Shown here: positions 17,944-26,705 of the stretch, one piece after another | Numbering within the stretch: position 1 is the first letter of the stretch | Layout of the letters: each line of letters opens with the position of its first letter | From: JAAXGX01 sp965207665 | Lineage (GTDB): Bacteria; Acidobacteriota; Vicinamibacteria; Vicinamibacterales; UBA8438 | Reading direction: 5' to 3' | DNA: 64,000 bases | Assembly (NCBI GenBank): GCA_965207665.1 | Contig: CBDBMV010000002.1 | Coordinates: 62,001 to 126,000 of the forward strand | Notes under the pieces: model-generated | Database searches by the model: none | What the model was told of the DNA's origin: nothing | Seen by the model: the letters and a program-made list of their open reading frames with translations, nothing else | Made by a program: the position numbers and the translations under genes

Positions 17944-18921
17944 CTAGAAGATCCAATACGCCATCCCCACGCTGATGACGACGGAGTTGGCGCGCATGCG
18001 GTGCGTCTCGACCGACGTATCGGATACGAACGTCACCTTCGGGCGCGTGAACAGGTAGCCGCCGAACAGATTGATCCCGATGCGCGGCGTCACGTCGTAC
18101 CAGAGCGTCGCGCCCGAGCGCCAGACGAAGCTGTTGGCGACGTCCACGGCGCGGCCGGGGCCGACCGCGGTCTCGTCGATATCCAGGTTGTTGAACGCGT
18201 AGCCCCCGACGACCGACACCCCGGCCCCCAGCCGCCCGCGCGTGTAGCCGTACTGCACGCCGGCCATCACCGGCCGGATCCGCACCCTGGCCAGCGCCGG
18301 CAGGCCGGTCGGGCTGGTCTCCATCGCGGCGTTGGTCCAGTTGAAGGCGATGGTCGGCGCGAGCCCGTTGCCCGTGCGCAGGCGCAGGATCGGCCCGACG
18401 TCCAGCTCGTCGGCCAGCGCGTCGCCGGACGGGTTGTTGAGCCGCACGGACGCGCCCGCGCCGATTAGCCGCAGCGGGCCCTCCCGCGGCCGCGGCGCCA
18501 GGGCCGGCAGCGGCGGCACGGGACGGGGCACCGGCGGATCGGGATCGCCGATGACCAGCGCCGACTGCACGCGGACGACCCCCGCGACGCGGCCCGCAAC
18601 GGCGACGGCCCGGTCGATTTGCTCGGAGGTGCGGACGATCCCTTCCAGCGTGATCACGCCGCCCGCGGCCTCTACATCGATCGGCAGCGTCCCCAGCTCC
18701 ACGTCGTTGACGATGGCCGTCTTCACGCGCACCGCGGTCTGCGCGTTCTCGACCGCCGTGCGGGAGCGCGCGGCGCAGCCGGAGGAGCCCGCGATGGCCG
18801 CCGCCAATACGAGCAGACTCAGACTGGCGGTCAGGCGGCACAGGAGCCGGCGAATGGCCCCGGGATTCGTTCGGCGGGCGAAAGGTCGCGTGCCAGACCC
18901 GGACACGGCCGTATCGTACAC
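17944..18921 (-). CDS. BON-domain lipoprotein with C-terminal outer-membrane beta-barrel
   Basis: About 325 aa from a GTG start; the exact start is uncertain because no clear ribosome site is seen. A lipobox ends GSSGC. A BON domain follows (VKTAIVNDVELGTLPIDVEAAGG...VRVQSALV), then a Pro-rich linker near 135 and about 180 residues of alternating strands ending in a terminal Phe (GMAYWIF), as expected of a barrel inserted by BamA. Joining BON to a barrel next to Mla genes suggests an outer-membrane partner of the lipid transporter. Confidence 0.65.
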   Translation of the reverse strand: MYDTAVSGSGTRPFARRTNPGAIRRLLCRLTASLSLLVLAAAIAGSSGCAARSRTAVENAQTAVRVKTAIVNDVELGTLPIDVEAAGGVITLEGIVRTSEQIDRAVAVAGRVAGVVRVQSALVIGDPDPPVPRPVPPLPALAPRPREGPLRLIGAGASVRLNNPSGDALADELDVGPILRLRTGNGLAPTIAFNWTNAAMETSPTGLPALARVRIRPVMAGVQYGYTRGRLGAGVSVVGGYAFNNLDIDETAVGPGRAVDVANSFVWRSGATLWYDVTPRIGINLFGGYLFTRPKVTFVSDTSVETHRMRANSVVISVGMAYWIF

Positions 18922-18946
18922 CGCGCGCCGCCGCGCATTGCGGGGT

Positions 18947-20251
18947 CTACAGCCACGCCATCAGCAGCGTCGCGATGCCAAGGAAGCTGAAGAAGCCGAC
19001 GATGTCGGTCACGGTGGTGAGCACGATGGACGACGACTGGGCGGGATCCTGCCGGAGGGCGGTCAGGCCCATGGGGATGACCGCGCCGGCCAAGCCGGCC
19101 ACCAACATCGAGAGCACCATGGAGATCGCGATCACGGCCGACAGACCCGGCGAGCGGCTCCAGAGGTAGACGCCGGCCGACGACGTCAGCGCGACGCCCA
19201 GGCCGTTGATTAGCCCGACCGCGCTTTCCTTCACCGCTACCCGGCGCCAGTGCCGCAGCCGCACCTCGCGCAGCGCAAGTCCGCGAATGGTCACGGCGAG
19301 CGCCTGCGACCCGGTATTGCCGGACTGCCCCGCAACCACCGGCAGCAATACCGCCAGCGCCGTCACCTGGGCGATGGTGGCCTCGAACACGCCCACGACC
19401 GCCGCCGCCAGGAAGGCCGTGAGCAGGTTGATCTGCAGCCACGGCAGCCGCTTGCGGACGGCGAAGCCGATCGGCGACAGCGCCCGCTCGTCCTCGCTGG
19501 CGCCGACCATCGTCTGTGCGCTGGCGGTGGCCTCGGCCTCGATTGCAGCGGCGCGCTCGTCGTGGCCCACGACGCCGAGCAGGCGCTGCTCGGCATCGAC
19601 CACCGGCAGGGTGGCCACGTGCGTCCGCGCCATCAGGTCGACTACATCTTCGCGCGGCGTCATCGCCGGCACGCCGGCCTGCCCGGTGCGCGCCAGTTGC
19701 AGCGCGGGCGTACCGGAATCGGCCGCGGCGAGCGCCACCACCGGGACCATCCCGGCGAAGCGTCCGCCGCCGTCGACCAGCGCCACGTCGGTCACGCCCG
19801 CGGCGCGCTCGGCGCGCAGCCGTGCAAGGATTTCGGCGGCCGTCGCGGCAGGCCGGAACGTCGGGACGCGGGTAGTCATCAGAGCGGCGGCCGAGTCTGC
19901 GGGATACGTCATGAGCTCCCGCAGCTCGCGCGCCTCCGCCTCCGATATCCGGTCCAGCAGCCGGTCCTGGAGCTCCGCGGCGAGGCGGGCGCACAGCGCT
20001 GCCGCGTGCGCGGGATCCAGACCCCGCAGGAGCCCGACGGCGCGCTCGACAGGCAGCCGGGCCAGCAGATCGGATGCGGCGGCCGGCGTCAGCGCCGCGA
20101 ACACAGGTGTCGCGGACTCCAGGGGCGTGCGCTCCAGGACGCCGCCGCCATCGGCGGGGCTCCACTTTTCCAGCAACGCGGCCACCTCGCCGGGGTGGCG
20201 CACGACGTAGTCACCCGCCAGCGCCGTTCGCACGGTCGCCGCGTCCGTCAA
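18947..20251 (-). CDS. mgtE: Magnesium transporter MgtE
   Basis: 434 aa. It starts at a TTG that overlaps the upstream gene's stop (TTGA). The N-domain with helical repeats (residues 1-130), a CBS pair (about 135-255) and the five-helix membrane domain (about 285-434, including LLPVVAGQSGNTGSQALAV and GLAGAVIPMGL) are in the normal order. The QSGNTGSQ stretch and acidic pore region match MgtE channels, which import Mg2+ and close when the CBS domains bind it. Confidence 0.88.
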   Translation of the reverse strand: MTDAATVRTALAGDYVVRHPGEVAALLEKWSPADGGGVLERTPLESATPVFAALTPAAASDLLARLPVERAVGLLRGLDPAHAAALCARLAAELQDRLLDRISEAEARELRELMTYPADSAAALMTTRVPTFRPAATAAEILARLRAERAAGVTDVALVDGGGRFAGMVPVVALAAADSGTPALQLARTGQAGVPAMTPREDVVDLMARTHVATLPVVDAEQRLLGVVGHDERAAAIEAEATASAQTMVGASEDERALSPIGFAVRKRLPWLQINLLTAFLAAAVVGVFEATIAQVTALAVLLPVVAGQSGNTGSQALAVTIRGLALREVRLRHWRRVAVKESAVGLINGLGVALTSSAGVYLWSRSPGLSAVIAISMVLSMLVAGLAGAVIPMGLTALRQDPAQSSSIVLTTVTDIVGFFSFLGIATLLMAWL

Positions 20252-21102
20252 CCGCCGACCGTCTCCTTCCCGCCGCGCGTAGCCGGCGCGATGAACGCGC
20301 CGGCAAGCTCTCCGGCCAGGTCGATGCCGGCCAGCCAGGCCAGCTCGCCGAATGCGAGCGCCGCGGCGGCGACAGGCGGTTCAGCCGGCCGCAAGGTTTC
20401 CGCCGCCAACGCGTCCAGCGCCGCGTGCCGTATTACGCCAAGCAGCCGCCCCGACGCATCAACCACCGGCGGCGTGTGCAGGTCGCGCCAGGCAGGATGC
20501 GTCAGGACGGCGTCGCGGCCGGCTGTCGCCTGCATGGTCTCGAATTCATGCCGGGCGACCGCGCCCATGCGTGCATCCCCTGCGGCGCTCAACAACTCGC
20601 CCAAACCGATGACGCCGGCGAGGACGCCGTCCGCATCCTCGACAAACAGATAGGAGTGGGCCCGCAGATCCGTACGCCGGAGGCGTTGCGTTACCTCGGC
20701 GACAGTCAGGTCCTGCGGCGCCGTCAGGACGCCCGGATCGAGCAGCGCACCGGCAGTGCCGGCCGGATACAGCAGCCGCCTGCGGATGCGCCCGGCAACG
20801 TCCGCCGGCATCCGATCCAGGATCACGCCGCGCAAGTCCACGCTGACACGCCGCAGCAGCACGCTGGCGGCAGCAGGCGGCAGCGCCGCTGCGATCCCCA
20901 CTGCCTGGTCCACTTCGATCGCGCCCAGCGCCGCGGCGGCTACCATCGGATCCATCACCGCTACAACAGGCGCGAGCGCGTCCGGAGCGCAGTCCGACAG
21001 GAACCCGGCTACCTCCGCCGCGGTGTGGTGTTCGATTGCGCGCGCCGCCTCGGCCGGGTGATTGGCGAGGAACGCGTCCGCGAGGACACGGTCAGCCTCC
21101 AA
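20248..21102 (-). CDS. MgtE-like regulatory protein lacking the membrane domain
   Basis: About 284 aa from TTG 21102, which has GGAGG six bases upstream and lies inside the end of the MscS gene (11-base overlap). Residues 1-125 match an MgtE N-domain (LPPAAASVLLRRVSVDLRG), and 130-250 a CBS pair (DLTVAEVTQRLRR, VVDASGRLLGVIR). A short tail follows, with no five-helix pore. It overlaps mgtE by four bases. It may be a second cytoplasmic subunit that regulates MgtE. Confidence 0.75.
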   Translation of the reverse strand: MEADRVLADAFLANHPAEAARAIEHHTAAEVAGFLSDCAPDALAPVVAVMDPMVAAAALGAIEVDQAVGIAAALPPAAASVLLRRVSVDLRGVILDRMPADVAGRIRRRLLYPAGTAGALLDPGVLTAPQDLTVAEVTQRLRRTDLRAHSYLFVEDADGVLAGVIGLGELLSAAGDARMGAVARHEFETMQATAGRDAVLTHPAWRDLHTPPVVDASGRLLGVIRHAALDALAAETLRPAEPPVAAAALAFGELAWLAGIDLAGELAGAFIAPATRGGKETVGG

Positions 21103-21931
21103 CCGATTCCTCCGAGGCGGGCAGCTCCGTGACCTGGTCGCTGAACATCCTGGCCGGTACGTGCGCCTGGCCGTCGCGTACGTCGACGACGACGGTTGTC
21201 TTAGTGAACGCCGCAATCCGGCCGTGGACGTCGCCAAGCCGAATGAGCTGCCCGGTGCGGTACGCCTGCCGGACGTAATACATGGCCACGATATTGCCGA
21301 CCTCGGTGCGCGCGCCGAAGGCGAAGGCCAGCGCCATTCCACCGAGCGCCGCGCCCGCGATCACCACGATCATCGAGGTGAGAAAACTGCTGTCGACGCC
21401 GACCTGTTCAAGCCCCGCAACCACCGCCGTCACCACGACGGCGGCCTGCACGACGCGGCCAAGCAGATCCGCGCGATCGGCGCCGCCGGCGCGCGCGGCC
21501 GCCGCGGCCGCGTCGCGTGCGAGCGATCCGACGAACAAGCCGACCACAACGATGATCGCGCCGACGAACAGCCGCGGCAGCAGCGCGCCGAGCTGCCCGA
21601 CCCAGGCCGCGAGCACGGGCAGGCCGAGCGTCTCGATCGCCGCGGCCGCGAATACGGCGAGGACGACCCAGAACACGAACCGGCCGACCAGCTCGGCGAG
21701 GCGGCGCTCGATGCCCAGCCGCCGCAGCGTCAGCCGGTTGGCCCGCTCTTCCAGGCCGGGCGCGAGCTTGTCGACCAGCTTCGTGACGCCCCGCGACAGG
21801 AGCCAGCCGGCCAGCCAGCCGGCCGCCAGGAGCCCGGCGGCGGCCAGCAGCGCCGGCGCGAACGCCGCCAACTGGTCCAGCATCTGCTGCGCTACGTCGA
21901 GCAACACACCAATCCCGTTTGCAGCGTCCAT
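21092..21931 (-). CDS. MscS-like small-conductance channel family protein
   Basis: 279 aa from ATG 21931. Several hydrophobic segments are followed by the MscS pore/beta region: GGMALAFAFGARTEVGNIVAMYYVRQAY, ending in RLGDVHGRIAAFTKTTVVV. It lacks the long C-terminal alpha/beta cage of MscS, as in the YnaI-short or CmpX-like group. It is the first gene of the MgtE operon and diverges from the CorC-like gene. Confidence 0.8.
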   Translation of the reverse strand: MDAANGIGVLLDVAQQMLDQLAAFAPALLAAAGLLAAGWLAGWLLSRGVTKLVDKLAPGLEERANRLTLRRLGIERRLAELVGRFVFWVVLAVFAAAAIETLGLPVLAAWVGQLGALLPRLFVGAIIVVVGLFVGSLARDAAAAAARAGGADRADLLGRVVQAAVVVTAVVAGLEQVGVDSSFLTSMIVVIAGAALGGMALAFAFGARTEVGNIVAMYYVRQAYRTGQLIRLGDVHGRIAAFTKTTVVVDVRDGQAHVPARMFSDQVTELPASEESVGG

Positions 21932-22001
21932 GTCGGAAATCGTTCGGCTAAGCTGAACCTGTCTGGTTCCCGGACATCCGCCCGTACAGCGGGGAAGGTA
22001 T

Positions 22002-22061
22002 ATGAAGTTCACCGTCGTCTACAACTGCAACGGCGGGAACGTCGTCAAGGGGGATTTCTGA
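22002..22061 (+). CDS. Possible 19-codon leader peptide coupled to the CorC-like gene
   Basis: A short open frame starts at ATG 22002, three bases after GGGGAAGG, and encodes MKFTVVYNCNGGNVVKGDF. Its TGA overlaps the next start as TGATG at 22059-22063, and the downstream gene's AAGGGGG site lies inside it. This geometry suggests translational coupling or a leader control element, comparable in position to leader peptides of Mg2+ transport genes. The peptide itself is not recognised. Confidence 0.4.
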   Translation: MKFTVVYNCNGGNVVKGDF

Positions 22062-23302
22062 TGGTCCTGCTGGTTATTGCCGCCACCGTGACGGTGATGG
22101 TATCGAGCATGTGCTCGCTGTTCGAGTCGATCCTGTTCTCGACGCGCGTGGGAGCCCTGGAGGCCGAGCGGGCGGGCGGCAGGCATTCCCGGCTGGCCGC
22201 GCGCTTCATGGGCATGAAATCGAACATCGCCGAACCGACATCCGCCATCCTGGTGCTGAACACCGTGGCCAATACGGCCGGGGCGACGTTCTGCGGCATG
22301 TACGCCACGCAGGTCCTGGGGTCGGCGCTGGTGCCGGCCGTATCCGTGGTCCTTACGCTCGCCATTCTGTTCGTCGGCGAGATCCTGCCCAAGACCTACG
22401 GCGCCACCTATTGGCGCTCCTCATGGCGTTTCATCGTCTGGCCGCTCACGGTCATGCAGAGAGGACTGCGCCCGGTCATCAAGGTGACGCAGGGGTTCGC
22501 CGACTTCTTCACCGGCAGCCGCAGCGGCCCATCCATCACGGAGGATGAAATCCAGGCCAGCATCCGGCTCGGCCGCAAGGCGGGCGAGCTGTCGCGGACG
22601 GAACAGCAACTGCTGAACGCCGTCTTCCAGTTCGACGACCTGACGGTGCGCCAGATCATGGTGCCGCGCACCGACGTCGACTTTCTCGATGCAACCTGGC
22701 CGCTGGCGAAGTGCCTCGATGTCGCCAGGCAGACGCGGCACACGCGCTTTCCCCTGCGCCGCGGCACGCGCGACGACGTGCTCGGAATCATCCACGTGAA
22801 GGAGCTCATCGGATTGGGAAGCGGCGACGAAGTGGAGTTGAGCACCATCGTTCACCCCGCGTGGCACGTACCGGAGACCCTCCCCATCAGCCAACTGCTG
22901 CGCGAGATGCAGCGCAACCACCAGCACATGGCGCTCGTGGACGACGAATACGGCACCCTCGTTGGCATCGTCACCATGGAGAACGTGCTGGAACAGATCG
23001 TCGGCGCCGTGCAGGACGAGTTCGATTCCGAGGCGCCCGACATCACGCAGGAAGATCCGGTCACCTTCCGCGTCAGGGGGCAGGTGCTGATCGAGCGGGT
23101 GAACCGCGAGTGCGGCCTCGACCTTTACGCGGCGGACGTCGATACGCTCTCGGGCCTGCTCGTGAGCCACCTGGGCCGGCTCGCGGAAGCGGGCGACCGG
23201 GTGCGCCTCGCGGGCGCGACGGCCGAGATCGTCGACGTCAAGGACGGCCGCGCAGACGTGGTCCGCATTCGGCTCTCCAAGGAAGAGGAAGGTGAGGACT
23301 AG
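22061..23302 (+). CDS. CorC/HlyC (CNNM-type) ion transport or efflux protein
   Basis: 413 aa. The DUF21/CNNM membrane domain covers residues 1-175, with GEILPKTYGATYWR. A CBS pair spans about 190-310 (VPRTDVDFLDATWP, HMALVDDEYGTLVGIVTMENVLE), and a CorC_HlyC domain lies at the end. Such proteins bind Mg2+-ATP and are linked to Mg2+ or Co2+ efflux and resistance. It faces the MgtE operon across about 70 bases, so both are likely under shared ion-responsive control. Confidence 0.88.
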   Translation: MVLLVIAATVTVMVSSMCSLFESILFSTRVGALEAERAGGRHSRLAARFMGMKSNIAEPTSAILVLNTVANTAGATFCGMYATQVLGSALVPAVSVVLTLAILFVGEILPKTYGATYWRSSWRFIVWPLTVMQRGLRPVIKVTQGFADFFTGSRSGPSITEDEIQASIRLGRKAGELSRTEQQLLNAVFQFDDLTVRQIMVPRTDVDFLDATWPLAKCLDVARQTRHTRFPLRRGTRDDVLGIIHVKELIGLGSGDEVELSTIVHPAWHVPETLPISQLLREMQRNHQHMALVDDEYGTLVGIVTMENVLEQIVGAVQDEFDSEAPDITQEDPVTFRVRGQVLIERVNRECGLDLYAADVDTLSGLLVSHLGRLAEAGDRVRLAGATAEIVDVKDGRADVVRIRLSKEEEGED

Positions 23303-23309
23303 GCAGGCA

Positions 23310-24035
23310 ATGGACCTCAAGCGCATTGTCGAAGAAACCGACACCACTGCCGGACGCTGGTTCGACAGAACCGTTCTCACGCTCATCGGCATATCGCTCG
23401 TCACGTTTTCCATCGAGACGCTGCCGAACCTGCAACCAGGCATCGCCGCAGTCCTCTGGTGGATCGAGGTGGTGACGGTCGGTCTCTTCAGCCTTGAATA
23501 CGTCCTGCGCTTCTCGGTCGCCACGCACCGCCTCCGTTTCGCGCGGAGCTTCTTCAGCCTCGTCGATCTGGCGGCCATCCTGCCGTTCTACCTCTCGCTT
23601 GGCGCTGTCGATCTCCGATCTGTTCGGGTGTTCCGGCTACTGCGTCTGTTTCGAGTCCTCAAGCTGACGCGCTACGGCCGAGTGGTGCCCCGCCTGCGCC
23701 GGGCTCTGCTCATCATGCGCGAAGAGCTGATCCTGTTTCTCGGCGTGGCGCTCATCCTGATATTCCTTGCTGCGGTCGGCATCTACTACTTCGAGAGGGA
23801 CAGCCAGCCGGAGCAGTTCGCGTCGGTGTTTCACAGCCTGTGGTGGGCATTCGTCACGTTGACGACCGTCGGCTACGGCGACATGTATCCGATTACGGCC
23901 GGCGGCCGGATCTTCACGGTGCTGATCCTGCTCGTGGGGCTCGGCCTGGTTGCCGCCCCTGCAGGCCTCTTCGCGTCCGCGCTTGCGCAGGCGCGCAAGG
24001 AGGAACAGGAGGAAGCGGACGGCAGCGAGCGCTGA
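23310..24035 (+). CDS. Voltage-gated potassium channel
   Basis: 241 aa. Six membrane segments are visible. S4 is Arg-rich (RSVRVFRLLRLFRVLKLTR) and the selectivity filter is TTVGYGD, so K+ selective and voltage sensing. I prefer ATG 23310; a GTG at 23292 would add six residues and overlap the CorC-like gene. It is co-oriented and effectively contiguous with that gene. Confidence 0.9.
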   Translation: MDLKRIVEETDTTAGRWFDRTVLTLIGISLVTFSIETLPNLQPGIAAVLWWIEVVTVGLFSLEYVLRFSVATHRLRFARSFFSLVDLAAILPFYLSLGAVDLRSVRVFRLLRLFRVLKLTRYGRVVPRLRRALLIMREELILFLGVALILIFLAAVGIYYFERDSQPEQFASVFHSLWWAFVTLTTVGYGDMYPITAGGRIFTVLILLVGLGLVAAPAGLFASALAQARKEEQEEADGSER

Positions 24036-24050
24036 CCCCAGCGCCGGACC

Positions 24051-24938
24051 TCACGCGCTGCGCTCGCGCCTGAACAGGTCGCCGAGGTAGAGCGCCAGCG
24101 CCGACCAGATCAGCACGAACGTCAGCAGGTGCGCTGCCGTGAACGGCTCCCCGTACAACTGCGTCGCGAGCAGAAAGTGCGCGGTAGGCGTGAGGAACTG
24201 GAGCAGGCCGACGGTTGCCAGGAGAATCCGCCGTGCGCCGTACGCGAACAGGACGAGCGGGGTCACCGTGATCACGCCGGCGACGGGGACGAGCCACTGC
24301 GTGCCGCCGTCGGCGTTCACGAAAGTTGACACGGACCCCGAGATCGCCCACGCCATGTAGGCGAGCGCAATCGGCGCGACCAGGGACACCTCGGCAAAGA
24401 AGCCCGGCAACGCCGCTACGGCGATCGTCTTGCGCAGCAGGCCATACAGGCCGAACGTCCCTGCGAGGAACAGGGCGATCCACGGCAGTTCCCCCACCGC
24501 CAGGATCTGGTTGACGACTCCCGCCGCCGCCAGCGCCACGGCCACCCACTGCACCGTGCGCAGGCGCTCGCCCAGGAACAGGAAGCCCAGCACGATGCTG
24601 ACGAGCGGGTTGATGAAGTAGCCCAGACTCGACTGCAGGATCTGGCCGTCCTGAACCGCGACAAGGAAGACGAGCCAGTTGCCGCCGATCAACGCGGCAG
24701 TGAGCAGCAGCGCCGACATCGTGCGCCGCGAGGTGAGGACGCGGCGCAGGTCGCCCCACGCGTGGAGCAGCGTGAGCAGCGCAGCGGCCAGCGGCACCGC
24801 CCACAGCACCCGGAGCGCCAGCAACTCCTGGGCCGAAACGGCCTCGACCGCCTTCCAGTAGATCGGCGTCAGGCCCCAGAACCCGAACGCCGCGGCCGTC
24901 GCCGCGAGCCCATTGCGACGGTCGCTGTCGCCACGCAT
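24051..24938 (-). CDS. rarD: RarD-type EamA family transporter
   Basis: 295 aa with ten hydrophobic helices. RarD markers are FGFWGLTPIYWKAV near the N-terminus, NWLVFLVAVQDGQILQSSLG, YFINPLVSIVLG and LGERL. It is an inner-membrane drug/metabolite exporter whose natural substrate is not known. It is convergent with the K+ channel, and only 15 bases separate it from the Fic gene upstream on the same strand. Confidence 0.9.
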   Translation of the reverse strand: MRGDSDRRNGLAATAAAFGFWGLTPIYWKAVEAVSAQELLALRVLWAVPLAAALLTLLHAWGDLRRVLTSRRTMSALLLTAALIGGNWLVFLVAVQDGQILQSSLGYFINPLVSIVLGFLFLGERLRTVQWVAVALAAAGVVNQILAVGELPWIALFLAGTFGLYGLLRKTIAVAALPGFFAEVSLVAPIALAYMAWAISGSVSTFVNADGGTQWLVPVAGVITVTPLVLFAYGARRILLATVGLLQFLTPTAHFLLATQLYGEPFTAAHLLTFVLIWSALALYLGDLFRRERSA

Positions 24939-24953
24939 CCGGAGAGCGTACTA

Positions 24954-26525
24954 TCAGGACTGCCCGGCGGGGACGGCCGGCACAGACTCACCCCGCAGAC
25001 CCGCCGCGACCAGTGCGCCCACAAATGCTGCAAACGGTCGGATGTCCTGCCTGACGCTCGCCGATTCCAGCGCGTTCATGTATTCGTCTCGCCGTTCCAG
25101 CGGAACGATCGTCCAGGGATACCCGCCCGACGCGAGCATGGCGTTCATGAGAAAACGTCCCATGCGACCGTTGCCATCCATGTATGGATGGACGTAGACG
25201 AACATGAAGTGCCCCAGCACGACGCGCACCGAAGGCTCCATTTCGTCCGCAAGCAGATCGAAGATCACCGGCATGCAGTCACGCACGGCTTCCTGCCGTG
25301 GCGGAACATGCATGGAACGACGGATATACACCGGGCCGTTTCTGTAGCCGGCCAGATCGACGGCCCGGATGATGCCCGCGGTCACGCTTGGTCCGAACAA
25401 CCGCCGGTACCATTCAGCGTGGTCTTCACGGGCAACGCCACCGGCGTTGCGTCCGCGCAGAATCCGCTCAACGCTCGCCCTGACGGCGACGAACGCATCG
25501 TGGTAACCGCGCGCAGCAAGCGCGTTACGGATTTCACGGTCCTCAGCATCCCGGTCGGGGTTCCATGCGCCACCGCGCACCCGCTCGATGAGCTCGGGGC
25601 TGACCCTGTAGCCCTCGATCGACAACGAGTGGTACGCATCGTTCACATATGCGGCGTCCACGGCTCGCAGCCAGTCATCCGGCCGGTCGGGGATCCCCGG
25701 CGGCGCCGGGAACGCCTCCAGTACCGGCTGCCGCATCGCCTCCCACATGAGGCGGATGCGGTTGGCATAGGGCGACGCCTCGCGCGCGGCCAGTACGACG
25801 CCCGGTCTGGACTCGAACGGATCGGACTCCCGGATCGTGTAACCCGCGACTCCCATCGTTCGCACGATCTCGTCGGCCATGCGCGGATGCCCGGCATTGC
25901 GGAATGCGCCTGCCAGACGTCCCGCGATCGTGCTGTGGCCACCCTCCAGCAGGATGGCAAGAATGTCCGACGCGTCCTTGACCGCCGCCAGGACGGCCCG
26001 CGCGTCCGTCGCAGCGCGCCGGAAGTACGACTCCGAAACGGCCACGAGGGCGGCAGGCACCGAATACAGGTGCACGCCATCGCGCTCGACGACGTGCGTG
26101 CGGCTCGGAATCGCTGTGCGCACGTCAAGGAGAGACGTGTCATGCGGCAATGTTGTCGGCTTGTTGCCGCCCCTCGGCGTGCGGACGATCAATTGAACGG
26201 GCACGGACCGGTTGCCGGCATGCAGCGACAACGACTGTTCGGGAGACAGGCACCACTCCCTGCCGAAGCGCCTGGAGAGATAGGCGGCGCAGAAATCCCA
26301 GAACGCGGCATACCAGGCCGTGCTGTCGCCCGGCACCTCATCAGGACTCGACGCGATGTACCAACCCTTTATCACCTCCTTCAGGAAACCGCACCTGACG
26401 AGGCGCTCCCGATGGGTGCGGCTAAGGTCGCGCGACCTGATCGCGACGCGGTTCCGCTGCTGCAGCGTTCTCAGGACGTGAAGGGATGCGGCCAGTTGTT
26501 CCTGAGGTCTTGCCATGTCAGCCAC
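24954..26525 (-). CDS. Fic-domain AMP-transferase with AbiEi-like N-terminal region
   Basis: 523 aa. Residues about 15-190 begin with a winged-helix-like segment (LVRCGFLKEVIKGWYI) resembling AbiEi-type antitoxins. The Fic core motif HPYMDGNGRMGRF lies near residue 440 and matches the active consensus. An inhibitory [ST]xxxE[GN] motif, SLSIEG, is near residue 300, so the enzyme is self-inhibited (class II). Fic enzymes transfer AMP or other groups to hydroxyl side chains. The target here is unknown. The upstream 180 bases are AT-rich. Confidence 0.85.
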   Translation of the reverse strand: MADMARPQEQLAASLHVLRTLQQRNRVAIRSRDLSRTHRERLVRCGFLKEVIKGWYIASSPDEVPGDSTAWYAAFWDFCAAYLSRRFGREWCLSPEQSLSLHAGNRSVPVQLIVRTPRGGNKPTTLPHDTSLLDVRTAIPSRTHVVERDGVHLYSVPAALVAVSESYFRRAATDARAVLAAVKDASDILAILLEGGHSTIAGRLAGAFRNAGHPRMADEIVRTMGVAGYTIRESDPFESRPGVVLAAREASPYANRIRLMWEAMRQPVLEAFPAPPGIPDRPDDWLRAVDAAYVNDAYHSLSIEGYRVSPELIERVRGGAWNPDRDAEDREIRNALAARGYHDAFVAVRASVERILRGRNAGGVAREDHAEWYRRLFGPSVTAGIIRAVDLAGYRNGPVYIRRSMHVPPRQEAVRDCMPVIFDLLADEMEPSVRVVLGHFMFVYVHPYMDGNGRMGRFLMNAMLASGGYPWTIVPLERRDEYMNALESASVRQDIRPFAAFVGALVAAGLRGESVPAVPAGQS

Positions 26526-26705
26526 TCACGCCAGCCGGTTCGCGAGCTGCGCCAGTTTTAGGGTTTAGCGCTGCGCGATTCATAGGTTATCAAGTTGTAT
26601 CATTATTAGGTTTTTCTGTCGAGCGTTGGGCAGGTTCTTCTGCGTGGTGCACCGGTGCGATGAGCGTGACGCGGGCTGGCCTGGGGGCGAGCGCCGCAAC
26701 CTGCG

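Noticed and set aside
20248..21342. Start of the MgtE-like subunit at 21342
   Set aside because: The first 80 residues would be an Arg/Ser-rich antisense-like shadow inside the MscS gene; TTG 21102 has a Shine-Dalgarno and begins the homologous part.
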